Position numbers and translations under genes: made by a program. The notes below the pieces were generated by a model. That model was not told the origin of the DNA and ran no database searches. It saw nothing but the letters and a program-made list of their open reading frames with translations. Source: Microvirga puerhi (GTDB taxonomy: Bacteria; Pseudomonadota; Alphaproteobacteria; Rhizobiales; Beijerinckiaceae). Taken from it: a DNA stretch of 64,000 bases. The stretch is taken from positions 124,001 through 188,000 of the forward strand of contig NZ_JAIRBM010000006.1 in the NCBI RefSeq assembly GCF_020089865.1, written 5' to 3'. This document shows, in pieces, positions 17,668 through 28,873 of the stretch (position 1 is its first letter; each line of letters starts with the position of its first letter).

Positions 17668-18429
17668 TCAAAGAGGACATGCAAACGGTTGCGAAGCTGA
17701 GCTGTTCGCCCGAGCGGAGATGTTCGGACCGGGTGGGCCATGCCAGCTCTCCGGCATGGCGACGATCTGGGACGCGGAACGCGGCTCGAACGTCGCCAGA
17801 GAGAGAACATGGCTTGAATCCAGCCACGACTGACGGACGAAGACGTCGTGCAGCGGCGCCGTCGCGGCGCGGGAGGGGCCGACATGGAACGAACCGTCCC
17901 GGAGCCGCCGCACTGCCATATGGCCGGGATCGGTCATGACCTCGCCAGTCAGTTTGAGGGCGGCTTCCTTGATCGACCACAGCATCGTCTCGGCCTGATC
18001 CCGCGCCTCGGCCAGAATCGGCAGGACGATCCGATCCTCCTTCGCGACGGCCATCGAGGCAGAAAGACCCACATCCGATCCGGCATCGACGATCTCGACG
18101 TCCACCCCCACGTCCCGGTTGGGAGAGATGGCGATGACGACCCGATCCGCCGCATGGCTCATGTTGAAGAATGGCCTGCCGGGACAGATCGGCTTACCAG
18201 CCGGCGACGTAGCAAAGACCAGCTCATCGGGTGCGCAGCCTGCCTCGCGCGCCAGCACAAGACGGAGGAGGCCGTGGCTCAACCGGTAGAGCAGGCGATC
18301 ATGCTCTCTCCCGAGGCGCTCGACCCGCGCGCGCTCCGACGCTCCGGCAGCGTCGTCAAACGCTGCCAGGCACGACGAGCGCGCCTGTCCCGACAGGGTC
18401 GAGAGAGCGAAATGGAAGACCGAAATCAT
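17668..18429 (-). CDS. 4'-phosphopantetheinyl transferase, Sfp type
   Basis: A 253-residue transferase that moves phosphopantetheine from CoA to the carrier serine of peptide or polyketide synthetases. The signature is clear: NMSHAADRVVIAIS, VGVDVEIVDAG (metal-binding Asp and Glu) and WSIKEAALKLTGE (WxxKEAxxK). It ends 19 bases before the Pls-like synthetase and is transcribed with it, so its likely main substrate is that carrier domain. A dedicated PPTase beside the synthetase argues that the pathway is functional rather than a relic. Its start at 18429 is divergent from trhO, separated by 327 bases. Confidence 0.92.
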   Translation of the reverse strand: MISVFHFALSTLSGQARSSCLAAFDDAAGASERARVERLGREHDRLLYRLSHGLLRLVLAREAGCAPDELVFATSPAGKPICPGRPFFNMSHAADRVVIAISPNRDVGVDVEIVDAGSDVGLSASMAVAKEDRIVLPILAEARDQAETMLWSIKEAALKLTGEVMTDPGHMAVRRLRDGSFHVGPSRAATAPLHDVFVRQSWLDSSHVLSLATFEPRSASQIVAMPESWHGPPGPNISARANSSASQPFACPL

Positions 18430-18756
18430 GATCAGGGTGCCACTTCCTCAACGATATACGGAAGCAAACCAAACCTAGACTTACCATCATGAAGGACCGA
18501 TGAACGCAATCCGGGAAAAAGTCATGATGGCGGCAAAGAGCCGCTCGAATACAGTTTGCCGGAAGATTTTCCGAAGCGAATACTCCAGTTAGGCACGTCC
18601 GGCGGAAGACTGCGCGACGATGACGCATGCCAGTTTCTTTGCGCCATTTCCTGATCCAAAGGCGAAAGATCGATCCGATCGAGCATGCTGCCGGCAATTT
18701 CAAAAGGCTAATCGGAAAGGGTTTCCTGCGGTTTCGCCGGCTGATAAAGCACCGAA
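18430..18756. other. Divergent intergenic region between PPTase and trhO
   Basis: This 327-base stretch must hold the promoters for the PPTase-synthetase operon (leftward) and for trhO (rightward). It is locally AT-richer near 18450-18480. I see no convincing sigma-70 pair, no long palindrome and no RNA-gene fold. Short open frames here have no support. Confidence 0.5.
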
Positions 18757-19527
18757 ATGACTTACAAAGTTGCCGCCCTTTATCAGTTCGTCTCCCTGCC
18801 GGACTACAGACAGCTCAAGGAGCCCTTGAAGGCGCTCTGCGAGGCGCTCGGGCTGAGAGGAACTCTCCTTCTCGCTCCTGAAGGCATCAACGGCACGATT
18901 GCAGGCGCGGCCGAGGCGATCGATGCCTTTGTCGCTCATCTTCGCAACGACAGCGTGTTCGAAGGCCGCTTCGACAATCTCGAGCTGAAGTTCTCGACCG
19001 CCGAGGCCATGCCGTTCCAGCGCCTCAAGATCCGGCTCAAGAAGGAAATCGTGACCATCGGCGATCCTTCCGTCGATCCGACGCGCAGGGTCGGCTCCTA
19101 TGTGGACCCGAGCGACTGGAACACGCTGCTCCAAGACCCGGAGGTGATCCTCATCGACACCCGCAACCAATTCGAAGTCGAGATGGGAACTTTTGACGGA
19201 GCCGTGGATCCTCGGATCGAGAGATTCAGCGAGTTCAAGGACTTCGTCAGGCGCGAGCTCGATCCGAAGGCGCAAAGGAAAGTCGCCATGTTCTGCACCG
19301 GGGGAATTCGCTGCGAGAAGGCCAGCGCGTTCATGCTCTCGGAAGGATTCGAGGAGGTCTTCCATCTCAAGGGCGGCATCCTGAAATATCTTGAGACGGT
19401 TCCGGAAGAGGAAAGCCGCTGGAACGGCGCCTGCTTCGTCTTCGACGAGCGCATTGCTCTCGGCCACGGACTCGTGGAAGTTCCGAACTTGCCGGTGTCC
19501 GAGGAAGAAAGGCCGTCCGATGAGTGA
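18757..19527 (+). CDS. trhO: tRNA uridine(34) hydroxylase TrhO, rhodanese-like
   Basis: A 256-residue cytoplasmic enzyme that hydroxylates uridine 34 in tRNA at position 5 (family once called YceA). The N-terminal half has the UPF0176 motif LLLAPEGINGTIAG (residues 37-50). The C-terminal rhodanese domain has the catalytic loop cysteine C180 in MFCTGGIRCEKA. Length matches the family. The ATG at 18757 begins the conserved N-terminus. The 3' end overlaps slyX by eight bases, so both are probably co-translated. Confidence 0.9.
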   Translation: MTYKVAALYQFVSLPDYRQLKEPLKALCEALGLRGTLLLAPEGINGTIAGAAEAIDAFVAHLRNDSVFEGRFDNLELKFSTAEAMPFQRLKIRLKKEIVTIGDPSVDPTRRVGSYVDPSDWNTLLQDPEVILIDTRNQFEVEMGTFDGAVDPRIERFSEFKDFVRRELDPKAQRKVAMFCTGGIRCEKASAFMLSEGFEEVFHLKGGILKYLETVPEEESRWNGACFVFDERIALGHGLVEVPNLPVSEEERPSDE

Positions 19528-19741
19528 TTTCGAGAATCCCCAGGCTCGCATCGACGCGCTGGAAATGCGGGTCGCCCATCAGGATCAGATCATCGAGGAT
19601 CTCAACAAGGCCGTGGTCGAGCAGTGGAAGCAGATCGACAGCCTCACCCGCCAATTCGCGATTCTGGTCGACAGGGTCCGAGAGGCCGAGGAGCAGGTCG
19701 GCGGCGCTCCGCGGACCGAGCCCCCTCCTCCCCACTATTGA
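19520..19741 (+). CDS. slyX: SlyX family protein
   Basis: A 73-residue small acidic coiled-coil protein. It has a heptad-rich core (RIDALEMRVAHQDQIIEDLN, residues 10-29) and a short Pro-rich tail (PPPPHY), both typical of SlyX. The biochemical role of the family is not known. The start at 19520 lies inside the last codons of trhO in another frame, with the purine stretch GAGGAAGAAAGG upstream as a good ribosome site. A longer start at 19391 is rejected because it overlaps trhO deeply and adds an unlikely Arg-rich stretch. Confidence 0.85.
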   Translation: MSDFENPQARIDALEMRVAHQDQIIEDLNKAVVEQWKQIDSLTRQFAILVDRVREAEEQVGGAPRTEPPPPHY

Positions 19742-19777
19742 GGCCATCTACGGCCTCCGCCTCCCGAGAACGCGTTC

Positions 19778-20227
19778 ATGAACCTCACCATCATGCTCCC
19801 CATCCTCGGCATCGTCGCCGGCGGCGCGATGCTGGCCGCACAGGCCCCTGTCAACGCCGCCCTGGCGCGCGCCATGGGCGATCCTCTGCTGGCAGCGTGC
19901 CTCTCTTTCGGGATCGGCTTTCTGATCCTTTGCATTATCAGCATGGCGCGTGGTGCCTGGCCCACCGGATCGGCGATTGCCGCGGCTCCCTGGTGGTCGT
20001 GGCTGGGAGGCCTTCTCGGCGCCTTCTATGTGGCCGTGGTGATCTGGGGCGTGCCGCAGCTCGGCGCCGTCAGCACCATCGCGGCCCTGGTCTTCGGGCA
20101 GCTTGCCGCCGCTCTGCTGCTCGACGCCATCGGCGCATTCGGTCTACCGGTCCAGGGCATATCCTGGCAGCGCCTTCTCGCGGCTGCTCTGATCTTCAGC
20201 GGCCTCATCCTGTCCCGCGCAGGCTAA
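19778..20227 (+). CDS. YdcZ/DUF606-type DMT-superfamily membrane protein
   Basis: A 149-residue inner-membrane protein with five hydrophobic segments, matching the short DMT family once called DUF606. The N-terminal segment carries GGAMLAAQAPVNAALARAMG, the family hallmark with a conserved Gln, and the middle has GALGAFYV-like sequence (LLGAFYVAVVIWGVPQLGA). Homologues work as small transporters, sometimes as pairs, but the substrate is unknown. It follows slyX by 36 bases and ends 24 bases before the convergent lpdA. Confidence 0.83.
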   Translation: MNLTIMLPILGIVAGGAMLAAQAPVNAALARAMGDPLLAACLSFGIGFLILCIISMARGAWPTGSAIAAAPWWSWLGGLLGAFYVAVVIWGVPQLGAVSTIAALVFGQLAAALLLDAIGAFGLPVQGISWQRLLAAALIFSGLILSRAG

Positions 20228-20251
20228 AGCCGACTTCCAGAGCATCGTCCC

Positions 20252-21649
20252 TCAGATATGGAGCCCATGGCCGAGGGCCTTCAGGGCTGCCTCCTGGAAT
20301 GCTTCGCCCTGGGTCGGATGGGCGTGAACGGTTCCGGCGATATCTTCCAGTCTTGCACCCATTTCCAGAGCAAGGCCAAAGGCGGCGGAAAGCTCCGAAA
20401 CGCCTTGCCCCACCGCCTGGATACCGAGCACCAGGTGGTTGTCCGCCCGCGAGACGACACGAACGAAGCCCTGCTCGTCGAGCTTCGTCATGGCGCGTCC
20501 GTTTGCCGAGAAGGGGAAAAGCCCCGTCTTGATCTCGACGCCGCCCTCCCTGGCCTCGTCCGGGCTCGCACCGACCGAGACGATCTCGGGATCCGTAAAG
20601 CAGACCGCCGGAATGGCGCGCTTGTCCCAGGATCGCGGATGCCCGGCGACGATCTCGGCAACCATTTCGCCTTGCGCCATGGCGCGATGTGCCAGCATCG
20701 GCTCGCCGGTGACGTCGCCGATGGCGTAGATTCCGCGCATCGACGTGCGGCAGTGGTCGTCGATCCGGATGAAACGGCCATCCATGTCGAGAACAAGCTG
20801 ATCGAGCCCCCACCCTTCCGTGACGGGCTTTCTTCCAACGGTCACGAGGATTTTGTCGGCCGGCAGACGGGCGTCCTCGCCCTGCGCCGTCTTCACGAGA
20901 AGCGCCTGCCCCTTTCCATCGACTCCGACGGCGGACGCTCCCGTTAGAACCTCAATGCCGAGCGTCCGCAGACGTTTGGCGACGGGCTGAGTCAGCTCTG
21001 CATCGTATTGCGGCAGGATCCGTTCCTGGGCTTCGACCACGGTGATCTGCGACCCCATCTTGGCGAAAGCCGTTCCCAATTCCAGCCCGATATAGCCACC
21101 TCCGACGACCACCAGTTTTTCCGGCACGTCCGACAACGACAGCGCTTCCGTCGAGGAGATCGCCGGGCCGCCAAAGGGCAAGTTCGGAAGCGCGATCGGT
21201 GCCGATCCCGTCGCGATGACCACGTTCTCCGCCCGGATGATCTGCAATCCGGTCTCCGTTTCTACCGCGACGGTCTTCCCGTCCCGGAACGTCGCCCAGC
21301 CTTGGACTATTTTGACTCTTGCCTTCTTGAGCAGACCGGACACGCCGCCGTTGAGACGACCGACGATGCCGTCCTTCCAGGCGATGGTCTTGGCAAGATC
21401 GAGTGTGGGCTTCGCTGTTGCGATTCCGAGCGCGTTCGGATGCTCCGCCCAGCGCGCGATCTTCTCGTATTCCTCGGCGGCATGGATCAATGCCTTCGAG
21501 GGAATGCAGCCGATGTTCAGGCATGTGCCGCCGGGCTTTCCGGCTTCGACGATCACCGTGTCGATGCCGAGCTGCCCGGCCCTGATGGCGCAGACGTAGC
21601 CCCCCGGGCCGGCGCCGATGACGAGCAGTTTGCAGGAAATGTCCTTCAT
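20252..21649 (-). CDS. lpdA: Dihydrolipoyl dehydrogenase (E3)
   Basis: Flavoprotein disulfide reductase of 465 residues that re-oxidises dihydrolipoyl groups with NAD+. FAD-binding GAGPGGY is at residues 12-18. The redox disulfide is C43-C48 in [16 protein letters not shown], the NAD-binding motif is [12 protein letters not shown], and the catalytic His-Glu pair lies in [10 protein letters not shown] near the C-terminus. It is the last gene of the four-gene 2-oxoacid dehydrogenase operon and starts four bases after the E2 stop. It is probably the dedicated E3 of that complex. Confidence 0.95.
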   Translation of the reverse strand: MKDISCKLLVIGAGPGGYVCAIRAGQLGIDTVIVEAGKPGGTCLNIGCIPSKALIHAAEEYEKIARWAEHPNALGIATAKPTLDLAKTIAWKDGIVGRLNGGVSGLLKKARVKIVQGWATFRDGKTVAVETETGLQIIRAENVVIATGSAPIALPNLPFGGPAISSTEALSLSDVPEKLVVVGGGYIGLELGTAFAKMGSQITVVEAQERILPQYDAELTQPVAKRLRTLGIEVLTGASAVGVDGKGQALLVKTAQGEDARLPADKILVTVGRKPVTEGWGLDQLVLDMDGRFIRIDDHCRTSMRGIYAIGDVTGEPMLAHRAMAQGEMVAEIVAGHPRSWDKRAIPAVCFTDPEIVSVGASPDEAREGGVEIKTGLFPFSANGRAMTKLDEQGFVRVVSRADNHLVLGIQAVGQGVSELSAAFGLALEMGARLEDIAGTVHAHPTQGEAFQEAALKALGHGLHI

Positions 21650-21653
21650 CGGG

Positions 21654-22964
21654 TCAGCCTTCCACGAAGATCAAGGCCGGTGTCTCCAGAAGCGCTTTGA
21701 TGCGCTGAATGAAGACGGCTGCATCCCACCCATCGACGACCCGATGGTCGAAGCTGGAGGACAGGTTCATCATCTTGCGGGGCATGAAGGATGCCCCGTT
21801 CCAGACGGGCCTGATCATGATCTTGTTGACGCCGATAATGGCGACTTCCGGATAGTTGATGACCGGCGTCGTGGCGACGCCGCCCATGGCCCCCAGGGAC
21901 GTGATGGTGATGGTCGAACCGCCCAGTTCGTCCCGCGTCGCCGTGCCAGCTTTTGCTGCCTCCGCCAGGCGGTTGACTTCGGCGGCACAGCTCCAGAGAT
22001 CGCGCGCTTCCGCATGTTTCACGACCGGCACCACAAGGCCCGCACCCGTCTGCGCCGCAATTCCGATATGCACGCCGCCATGCTGGTGGATGATGCCGGC
22101 ATCGTCGTCGAACAGGGAATTGAGATGCGGCTGTTCGGCAATGGCCTTAACCATCGCGCGCATGAGGAACGGAAGGATCGTCAGTTTCGGCTGATCGGCC
22201 CGCTTCTGCTGATTGAGTGCATTGCGCGTATCCTCCAGCGCCGTGACGTCGATTTCTTCCACATAGGTGATGTGCGGAATGCGGGATTTGGCGAGCGCCA
22301 TCTTCTCGGCAATCTTGCGTCGCAGACCGACGACCTTGATGTCCTGTACCGATGTGTTCGGGGAAAGGCCCCGTGCAGGCGACGGCTGGCGGCCATGCGC
22401 GACGAAATGATCGAGATCTTCGTGCGTGATCCGCCCGGCCGGGCCCGATCCGGGAACCTGTCTCAGATCGATTCCAGCTTCCTTCGCCCTGAGGCGCACA
22501 GCGGGAGAAGCGAGTGGTCTTTCGCCCTCGCTTCGAGGAACAGGTACGATCCGCTGCTCCGCAACTTCGCTGCTGGTGGTGGCGGCAGGTGCAACGCTCC
22601 TCGGGGCTGCGCGTCGTTCTTTTGAAGGCTCCGGCAACGCAACTGCTTCCACGACAGCGGGCGACTTCTCCGGTTCGGCGGGCTTCGGCTCCTGCGCGGG
22701 CATGGCCCGCACGTTGCCTTCCCCCTCGACCTCCAGGCGGATGAGCGGCGAGCCGATCGCCACCACGTCGCCGATCTCGGCGCCGAGCCACAGGATCTTG
22801 CCCTCTACCGGAGAGGGAATTTCCACTGTCGCCTTGTCCGTCATCACGGCCGCGAGGAGTGCGTCTTCGCGCACGAGATCGCCGACCTTGACGTGCCATT
22901 CCACGAGTTCCGCCTCGGCAATGCCCTCGCCGACATCGGGCATCTTGATCACATGCTCGCCCAT
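21654..22964 (-). CDS. bkdB: Dihydrolipoamide acyltransferase, branched-chain 2-oxoacid dehydrogenase E2
   Basis: A 436-residue core acyltransferase. The lipoyl domain is at residues 3-80 with lipoyl lysine K44 in MTDKATVE. A Pro/Ala-rich linker follows, then the E3/E1-binding domain (about 140-180: [30 protein letters not shown]). The catalytic domain ends with the CoA-acyltransferase motif DHRVVDG (H407, D411). The single lipoyl domain and its place beside BCKDH-type E1 genes point to the branched-chain complex rather than pyruvate or 2-oxoglutarate dehydrogenase. Start 22964 has the ribosome site GGAGG eight bases away; longer in-frame starts run into the E1 beta gene. Confidence 0.92.
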   Translation of the reverse strand: MGEHVIKMPDVGEGIAEAELVEWHVKVGDLVREDALLAAVMTDKATVEIPSPVEGKILWLGAEIGDVVAIGSPLIRLEVEGEGNVRAMPAQEPKPAEPEKSPAVVEAVALPEPSKERRAAPRSVAPAATTSSEVAEQRIVPVPRSEGERPLASPAVRLRAKEAGIDLRQVPGSGPAGRITHEDLDHFVAHGRQPSPARGLSPNTSVQDIKVVGLRRKIAEKMALAKSRIPHITYVEEIDVTALEDTRNALNQQKRADQPKLTILPFLMRAMVKAIAEQPHLNSLFDDDAGIIHQHGGVHIGIAAQTGAGLVVPVVKHAEARDLWSCAAEVNRLAEAAKAGTATRDELGGSTITITSLGAMGGVATTPVINYPEVAIIGVNKIMIRPVWNGASFMPRKMMNLSSSFDHRVVDGWDAAVFIQRIKALLETPALIFVEG

Positions 22965-22969
22965 CTTCT

Positions 22970-23983
22970 CTAGCCCTCCATCGTCTCGACAAGAGCGCGC
23001 CCGACGCGGGCCGGTCCGGGGAAGTAGTCCCACTCCTGCGCATGAGGATAGGGAGTGTCCCATCCGGCTACGCGGGCGATCGGCGCTTCCAGATGGAAGA
23101 AGCAGGCCTCCTGGACGAGAGCGGCGAGCTCCGCGCCGAATCCGGACGTCAGGGTCGCCTCGTGGACGATGACGCACCGGCCGGTCTTCCGGACCGATGC
23201 CGCGATGGTGTCCATGTCGAGAGGCAGCAGCGTTCTCAGATCGATGATTTCCGCATCGATATCCGTCTCGGCAGCTGCGGCCTGAGCGACATAGACCATG
23301 GTGCCGTAGGCCAGGACCGTCATAGCCGATCCTTCTCGAACCACCGTCGCCTTGCCGAGCGGCACGGTGAAATAGCCGCTCGGAACTTCGCTGAGATCGT
23401 GCTTCGACCACGGAGTCACCGGCCGGTCGTGATGCCCATCGAAGGGGCCGTTATAGAGGCGCTTGGGCTCCAGGAAGATCACCGGATCCGGATCCTCGAT
23501 GGCGGCGATCAGCAATCCCTTTGCGTCGTAGGGATTGGAGGGCACGATGGTCTTGAGGCCCGAGACGTGGGTGAACAGCGCCTCGGGGCTCTGGCTATGG
23601 GTCTGGCCGCCGAAGATACCACCGCCGGTGGGCATCCGCACCACCAGCGGACAGGTGAACTCGCCGTTGGAGCGGTATCGCAGCCGCGCCGCCTCGGAGA
23701 CGATCTGATCGTAGGCCGGATACATGTAGTCCGCGAACTGTATCTCGACGCAGGGCTTGAGGCCGTAGGCCGCCATGCCGATCGCCGTTCCGACGATGCC
23801 GGCCTCGCTGATCGGCGTATCGAAACAGCGGGTCTTTCCGTATTTCTGCTGCAAACCCTGCGTGCTGCGGAAGACGCCGCCGAAATAGCCGACGTCCTCG
23901 CCGAAGACGACGACGCCGTCGTCCCGTCCCATCATGACGTCCATGGCGTCGCGGATCGCCTCGACCATCGTCATCCGTGCCAT
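22970..23983 (-). CDS. bkdA2: Branched-chain 2-oxoacid dehydrogenase E1 subunit beta
   Basis: A 337-residue transketolase-type beta subunit that forms the thiamine-diphosphate site with E1 alpha. Conserved stretches include VVFGEDVGYFGGVFRSTQGL, DTPISEAGIVGTAIGMAAYG and RMPTGGGIFGGQTHSQSPEA, plus the C-terminal TLTSGFGAEL. RSTQGLQQKYGKTRCFDTP is typical of BCKDH beta rather than pyruvate dehydrogenase beta. The start at 23983 lies two bases after the E1 alpha stop, and the E2 gene begins five bases after its end. Confidence 0.93.
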   Translation of the reverse strand: MARMTMVEAIRDAMDVMMGRDDGVVVFGEDVGYFGGVFRSTQGLQQKYGKTRCFDTPISEAGIVGTAIGMAAYGLKPCVEIQFADYMYPAYDQIVSEAARLRYRSNGEFTCPLVVRMPTGGGIFGGQTHSQSPEALFTHVSGLKTIVPSNPYDAKGLLIAAIEDPDPVIFLEPKRLYNGPFDGHHDRPVTPWSKHDLSEVPSGYFTVPLGKATVVREGSAMTVLAYGTMVYVAQAAAAETDIDAEIIDLRTLLPLDMDTIAASVRKTGRCVIVHEATLTSGFGAELAALVQEACFFHLEAPIARVAGWDTPYPHAQEWDYFPGPARVGRALVETMEG

Positions 23984-23985
23984 GA

Positions 23986-25611
<1,626 letters not shown>

Positions 25612-27033
25612 ATGATCAGACCCGTTTTCGACGAGATGACAGGCGATGGTGGCTCGATCCGAGACGCCTATCGCGTGCTCCGGAGCTGGCTCGATTCCTC
25701 GCCGCCACAACTCCTGCAGCATCGTTCCGAAGAAGCGGAACTCTTCTTTCGCAAAGTCGGGATCACTTTTGCGGTCTATGGCAATGCCGAAGCGGAAGAA
25801 CGCCTCATTCCCTTCGACGTCATTCCACGGATCTTTTCGAGCGGAGAATGGTCCCGGCTGTCGCGGGGGCTCGAACAAAGGGTCAAGGCCCTCAACCTGT
25901 TCCTCAGCGACCTCTATGGCAAGCGCGAAATCCTGCGCGCCGGGATCGTCCCGCAGGAGCTCGTCTTCCGGAATCCATATTTCCGGCCGCAGATGAACGG
26001 CCTTGCCGTCCGTGGCGGCATCTATGTCCAGGTCGCCGGTATCGATATCGTCCGCGTCGACGACGAGGATTTCTACGTCCTGGAGGACAATCTCCGCACG
26101 CCGTCCGGCGTCTCCTACATGCTGGAGAACCGCGAGGTCATGCTGCGGCTGTTTCCCGACCTGATGGCAATGCAGCGCATCCGCCCGATCGACAACTATG
26201 TCGACGAGCTCTTCGCCGCCTTGAAATCGATTTCACCTGGAAGCGGCGCGGCCGAGCCGCGGGTCGTGCTGCTGACGCCAGGCCCTTTGAACAGCGCCTA
26301 TTACGAGCACAGCTTCCTGGCCGACCGCATGGGTGTCGAGCTGGTGGAGGGCCGTGACCTCTTCGTGCGCGATGAAATCGTTTACATGCGCACGACGGAG
26401 GGACCGCGACGGGTCGACGTCATCTACAGTCGCATCGACGACGACTATCTCGATCCCCTGGTCTTTCGCCCCGACTCGGCTCTCGGCGTTCCTGGCCTGA
26501 TCTCGGCCTACCGCAGCGGAAACGTGACGATCGCCAACGCGCCCGGAACCGGCGTTGCCGACGACAAGGCGATCTATAGCTATGTGCCCGACATCATCCG
26601 CTTCTATCTGGGCGAAGACCCGATCCTGAAGAATGTCCCGACATGGCGTTGCCGCGAAAAAGAAGCGCTCGCCTACGTTCTCGACAATCTTCATGAACTC
26701 GTCGTCAAGGAGGTGAACGGCTCGGGCGGCTACGGCATGTTGGTTGGCCCCCATGCGACAAACGACATGCGGGAGCGTTTTCGCGCCCAGGTTCTTGCGG
26801 CGCCCGACAACTACATCGCGCAACCAACCCTCGCCCTGTCGACGAGCCCGGTTCTGACGAAGGACGGCTTGTCGCCGCGGCATGTGGATCTACGCCCCTT
26901 CGTCCTGACCGGGCTCAACGGCGTACGGATCGTGCCTGGCGGCCTGACGCGCGTCGCGCTCACGCCCGGATCGCTGGTCGTCAATTCGAGCCAGGGGGGC
27001 GGCACGAAAGATACATGGGTCTTGAGCGAATGA
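25612..27033 (+). CDS. Circularly permuted ATP-grasp protein (DUF404/DUF407 type)
   Basis: A 473-residue predicted ATP-dependent carboxylate-amine ligase of the circularly permuted ATP-grasp type 2 family. Recognisable stretches are VYGNAEAEERLIPFDVIPRI, LNLFLSDLYGKREIL, GIYVQVAGIDIVRV, FYVLEDNLRTPSGVSYMLEN, VIYSRIDDDYLDP and VKEVNGSGGYGMLVGP. By comparative genomics such genes lie with alpha-E, transglutaminase-like and Anbu genes and are thought to make or attach a small peptide. It is the first gene of that operon here (next gene 25 bases on). The substrate and product are not known. Confidence 0.88.
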   Translation: MIRPVFDEMTGDGGSIRDAYRVLRSWLDSSPPQLLQHRSEEAELFFRKVGITFAVYGNAEAEERLIPFDVIPRIFSSGEWSRLSRGLEQRVKALNLFLSDLYGKREILRAGIVPQELVFRNPYFRPQMNGLAVRGGIYVQVAGIDIVRVDDEDFYVLEDNLRTPSGVSYMLENREVMLRLFPDLMAMQRIRPIDNYVDELFAALKSISPGSGAAEPRVVLLTPGPLNSAYYEHSFLADRMGVELVEGRDLFVRDEIVYMRTTEGPRRVDVIYSRIDDDYLDPLVFRPDSALGVPGLISAYRSGNVTIANAPGTGVADDKAIYSYVPDIIRFYLGEDPILKNVPTWRCREKEALAYVLDNLHELVVKEVNGSGGYGMLVGPHATNDMRERFRAQVLAAPDNYIAQPTLALSTSPVLTKDGLSPRHVDLRPFVLTGLNGVRIVPGGLTRVALTPGSLVVNSSQGGGTKDTWVLSE

Positions 27034-27058
27034 CCGGGCTGGTGAGGAGACACATTCC

Positions 27059-28003
27059 GTGCTGAGCCGCGACGCCGATAGTCTCTACTGGCTGTCACGC
27101 TATGTGGAGCGTGCGGAGAACACCGCCCGGATCCTGGACGTCGCCTATCGCATGGCCTCCATGCCGATCGGGTACAACGGCGCAAGCGGCAATGAATGGG
27201 AATCGGCCATCGTCACAGCCGGGTGCCAGGACCAGTTCCAGAACGCCTATAGTGACGCGACGCCGGAGCAGGTGATCGAATTCCTGGCATTCTCCGAAGC
27301 GAACCCGTCCAGCATCCAGCGCTGCCTCGATACTGCGCGACAGAATGCACGCTCGGTGCGCAGCGCCCTCACATCGGAAATGTGGGAGGCCATCAACTCG
27401 GCCTGGCTCGATCTGCGCCCGTTCAAGAACCGTAAGATCAACGTCGAGGACCTGCCCCGCTTCCTGAACCTCGTGAAAGAAGCGTCCCTGCGCTATGACG
27501 GCTCCGCCTTGCGGACCATGCTGCGCAACGACGCGTATTGGTTCTCCAGACTCGGCGTCTATATCGAGCGGGCCGACAATACGGCGCGCGTCCTGGACGT
27601 GAAGTATCACGTTCTGCTGCCGCGGGACGCCGAGGTCGGCGGCGGAATCGACTATTATCAATGGGCCGCCATCCTGCGATCCGTTTCCGCTCTCGTCAGC
27701 TATCAATGGGTCTATCACCAGAACCTGAAGCCCTGGCTCGTCGCGGATCTCCTGATCCTACGGGAAGAAATGCCACGCTCCCTGGCCGCCTGCTATGCCT
27801 CCCTGTCGCGGCATCTCGACGACATCGCCCAGCGCTACGGTACGTCGGGTGTCGCTCAGCGGAGCGCAAGAGCGTCCCATGCGCGGCTTGCCAATCAGAC
27901 GATCACTGACATCTTTCAGAACGGTCTGCACGAATTTCTTCAGGACTTCATCGCGGAGAACAATCGGCTGAGCGTCGCCATCTCGAACCAGTATCTGTCC
28001 TGA
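27059..28003 (+). CDS. Alpha-E domain protein (DUF403)
   Basis: A 314-residue all-helical protein of the alpha-E family starting with GTG (ribosome site GGTGAGGAG upstream). The N-terminal signature LSRDADSLYWLSRYVERAEN and the internal repeat YWFSRLGVYIERADNTARVL are diagnostic of the two helical repeats. It is nearly always encoded next to the circularly permuted ATP-grasp gene and is thought to act with it. It has no known catalytic motif; a scaffold or partner role is inferred. The transglutaminase gene starts two bases after its stop. Confidence 0.88.
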   Translation: MLSRDADSLYWLSRYVERAENTARILDVAYRMASMPIGYNGASGNEWESAIVTAGCQDQFQNAYSDATPEQVIEFLAFSEANPSSIQRCLDTARQNARSVRSALTSEMWEAINSAWLDLRPFKNRKINVEDLPRFLNLVKEASLRYDGSALRTMLRNDAYWFSRLGVYIERADNTARVLDVKYHVLLPRDAEVGGGIDYYQWAAILRSVSALVSYQWVYHQNLKPWLVADLLILREEMPRSLAACYASLSRHLDDIAQRYGTSGVAQRSARASHARLANQTITDIFQNGLHEFLQDFIAENNRLSVAISNQYLS

Positions 28004-28005
28004 CC

Positions 28006-28824
28006 ATGCGCATCCGGATCCTTCACGAGACGACGTATAGCTACAGCACGCCCGTCAAATCGGCGATCCAGATGCTGCGCCTCACGCCGCGCGGCCACGA
28101 GGGTCAGACCGTGATTTCGTGGAGCATCGACACGGATTGCGATGCCCGCCTCATGCGCCAGGACGATTGGTACGGCAACATCGCTCACAATCTTTATGCC
28201 TCCGGCCCTCTCGCTCAAGTCAAGCTGCGGGTCGCCGGCGAGATCGAGACATCCGACACATCGGGTATCATTAAGGGCGGAATCGAACGCTTTCCTCCTG
28301 CATTCTATCTGAGGGAAACGCCACTGACCCGCAGCAGTGCGGAGATCAGCGCACTCGCGGGAGCGGAAGCGGGACGTCACTCCAACCCTCTCGACAAGGC
28401 TCATGCCTTGATGGGTGCAATCCATCAGCACATGCGTTTCGACACCAAGGCAACGGACAGCGCCACCATGGCCGCCGATGCGTTCTCGGCTGGGCACGGC
28501 GTCTGCCAGGACTTTACGCATGTCTTTCTGGCGATGGCCCGCACGGCACGAATTCCAGCGCGCTACGTGTCCGGCTACCTGCATAAGCCGGACGCGCCTG
28601 AGCAGGAGGCCGGTCATGCCTGGGCCGAAGCTCACATCCAGGATCTCGGCTGGGTCAGCTTCGATCCGGCCAATGGTGTTTCCGCAACGGAACACTACGT
28701 CCGTCTCGCAATAGGCCTGGATTACCTCGAGGCTGCCCCTGTTCGCGGCAGCTATTACGGGATATCTCAAGAGGCCCTCGAGGTCTCCCTGAGGGTCGAG
28801 AGCGCGCGACAGATACAGGCCTAG
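28006..28824 (+). CDS. Transglutaminase-like cysteine peptidase family protein
   Basis: A 272-residue protein with the bacterial transglutaminase N-terminal beta domain (RIRILHETTYSYSTPVKSA) and a papain-like core. The catalytic triad is visible as C167 (GHGVCQDFTH), H204 (GHAWAEAH) and D220 (SFDPANG). It belongs to the family found with ATP-grasp/alpha-E genes and is predicted to cleave or transfer an amide bond, for example removing or moving a peptide tag. It starts two bases after the alpha-E gene and precedes Anbu, so the four genes very likely form one transcript. Confidence 0.9.
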   Translation: MRIRILHETTYSYSTPVKSAIQMLRLTPRGHEGQTVISWSIDTDCDARLMRQDDWYGNIAHNLYASGPLAQVKLRVAGEIETSDTSGIIKGGIERFPPAFYLRETPLTRSSAEISALAGAEAGRHSNPLDKAHALMGAIHQHMRFDTKATDSATMAADAFSAGHGVCQDFTHVFLAMARTARIPARYVSGYLHKPDAPEQEAGHAWAEAHIQDLGWVSFDPANGVSATEHYVRLAIGLDYLEAAPVRGSYYGISQEALEVSLRVESARQIQA

Positions 28825-28873
28825 GATGGCACCGACCAGCCAACACGACCAGAAGGCTCCTGGAGGAACTCCC

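Noticed and set aside
17649..17885. N-terminal extension of the synthetase by 79 residues
   Set aside because: It would overlap the PPTase coding sequence; the ATG at 17648 gives the normal domain start.
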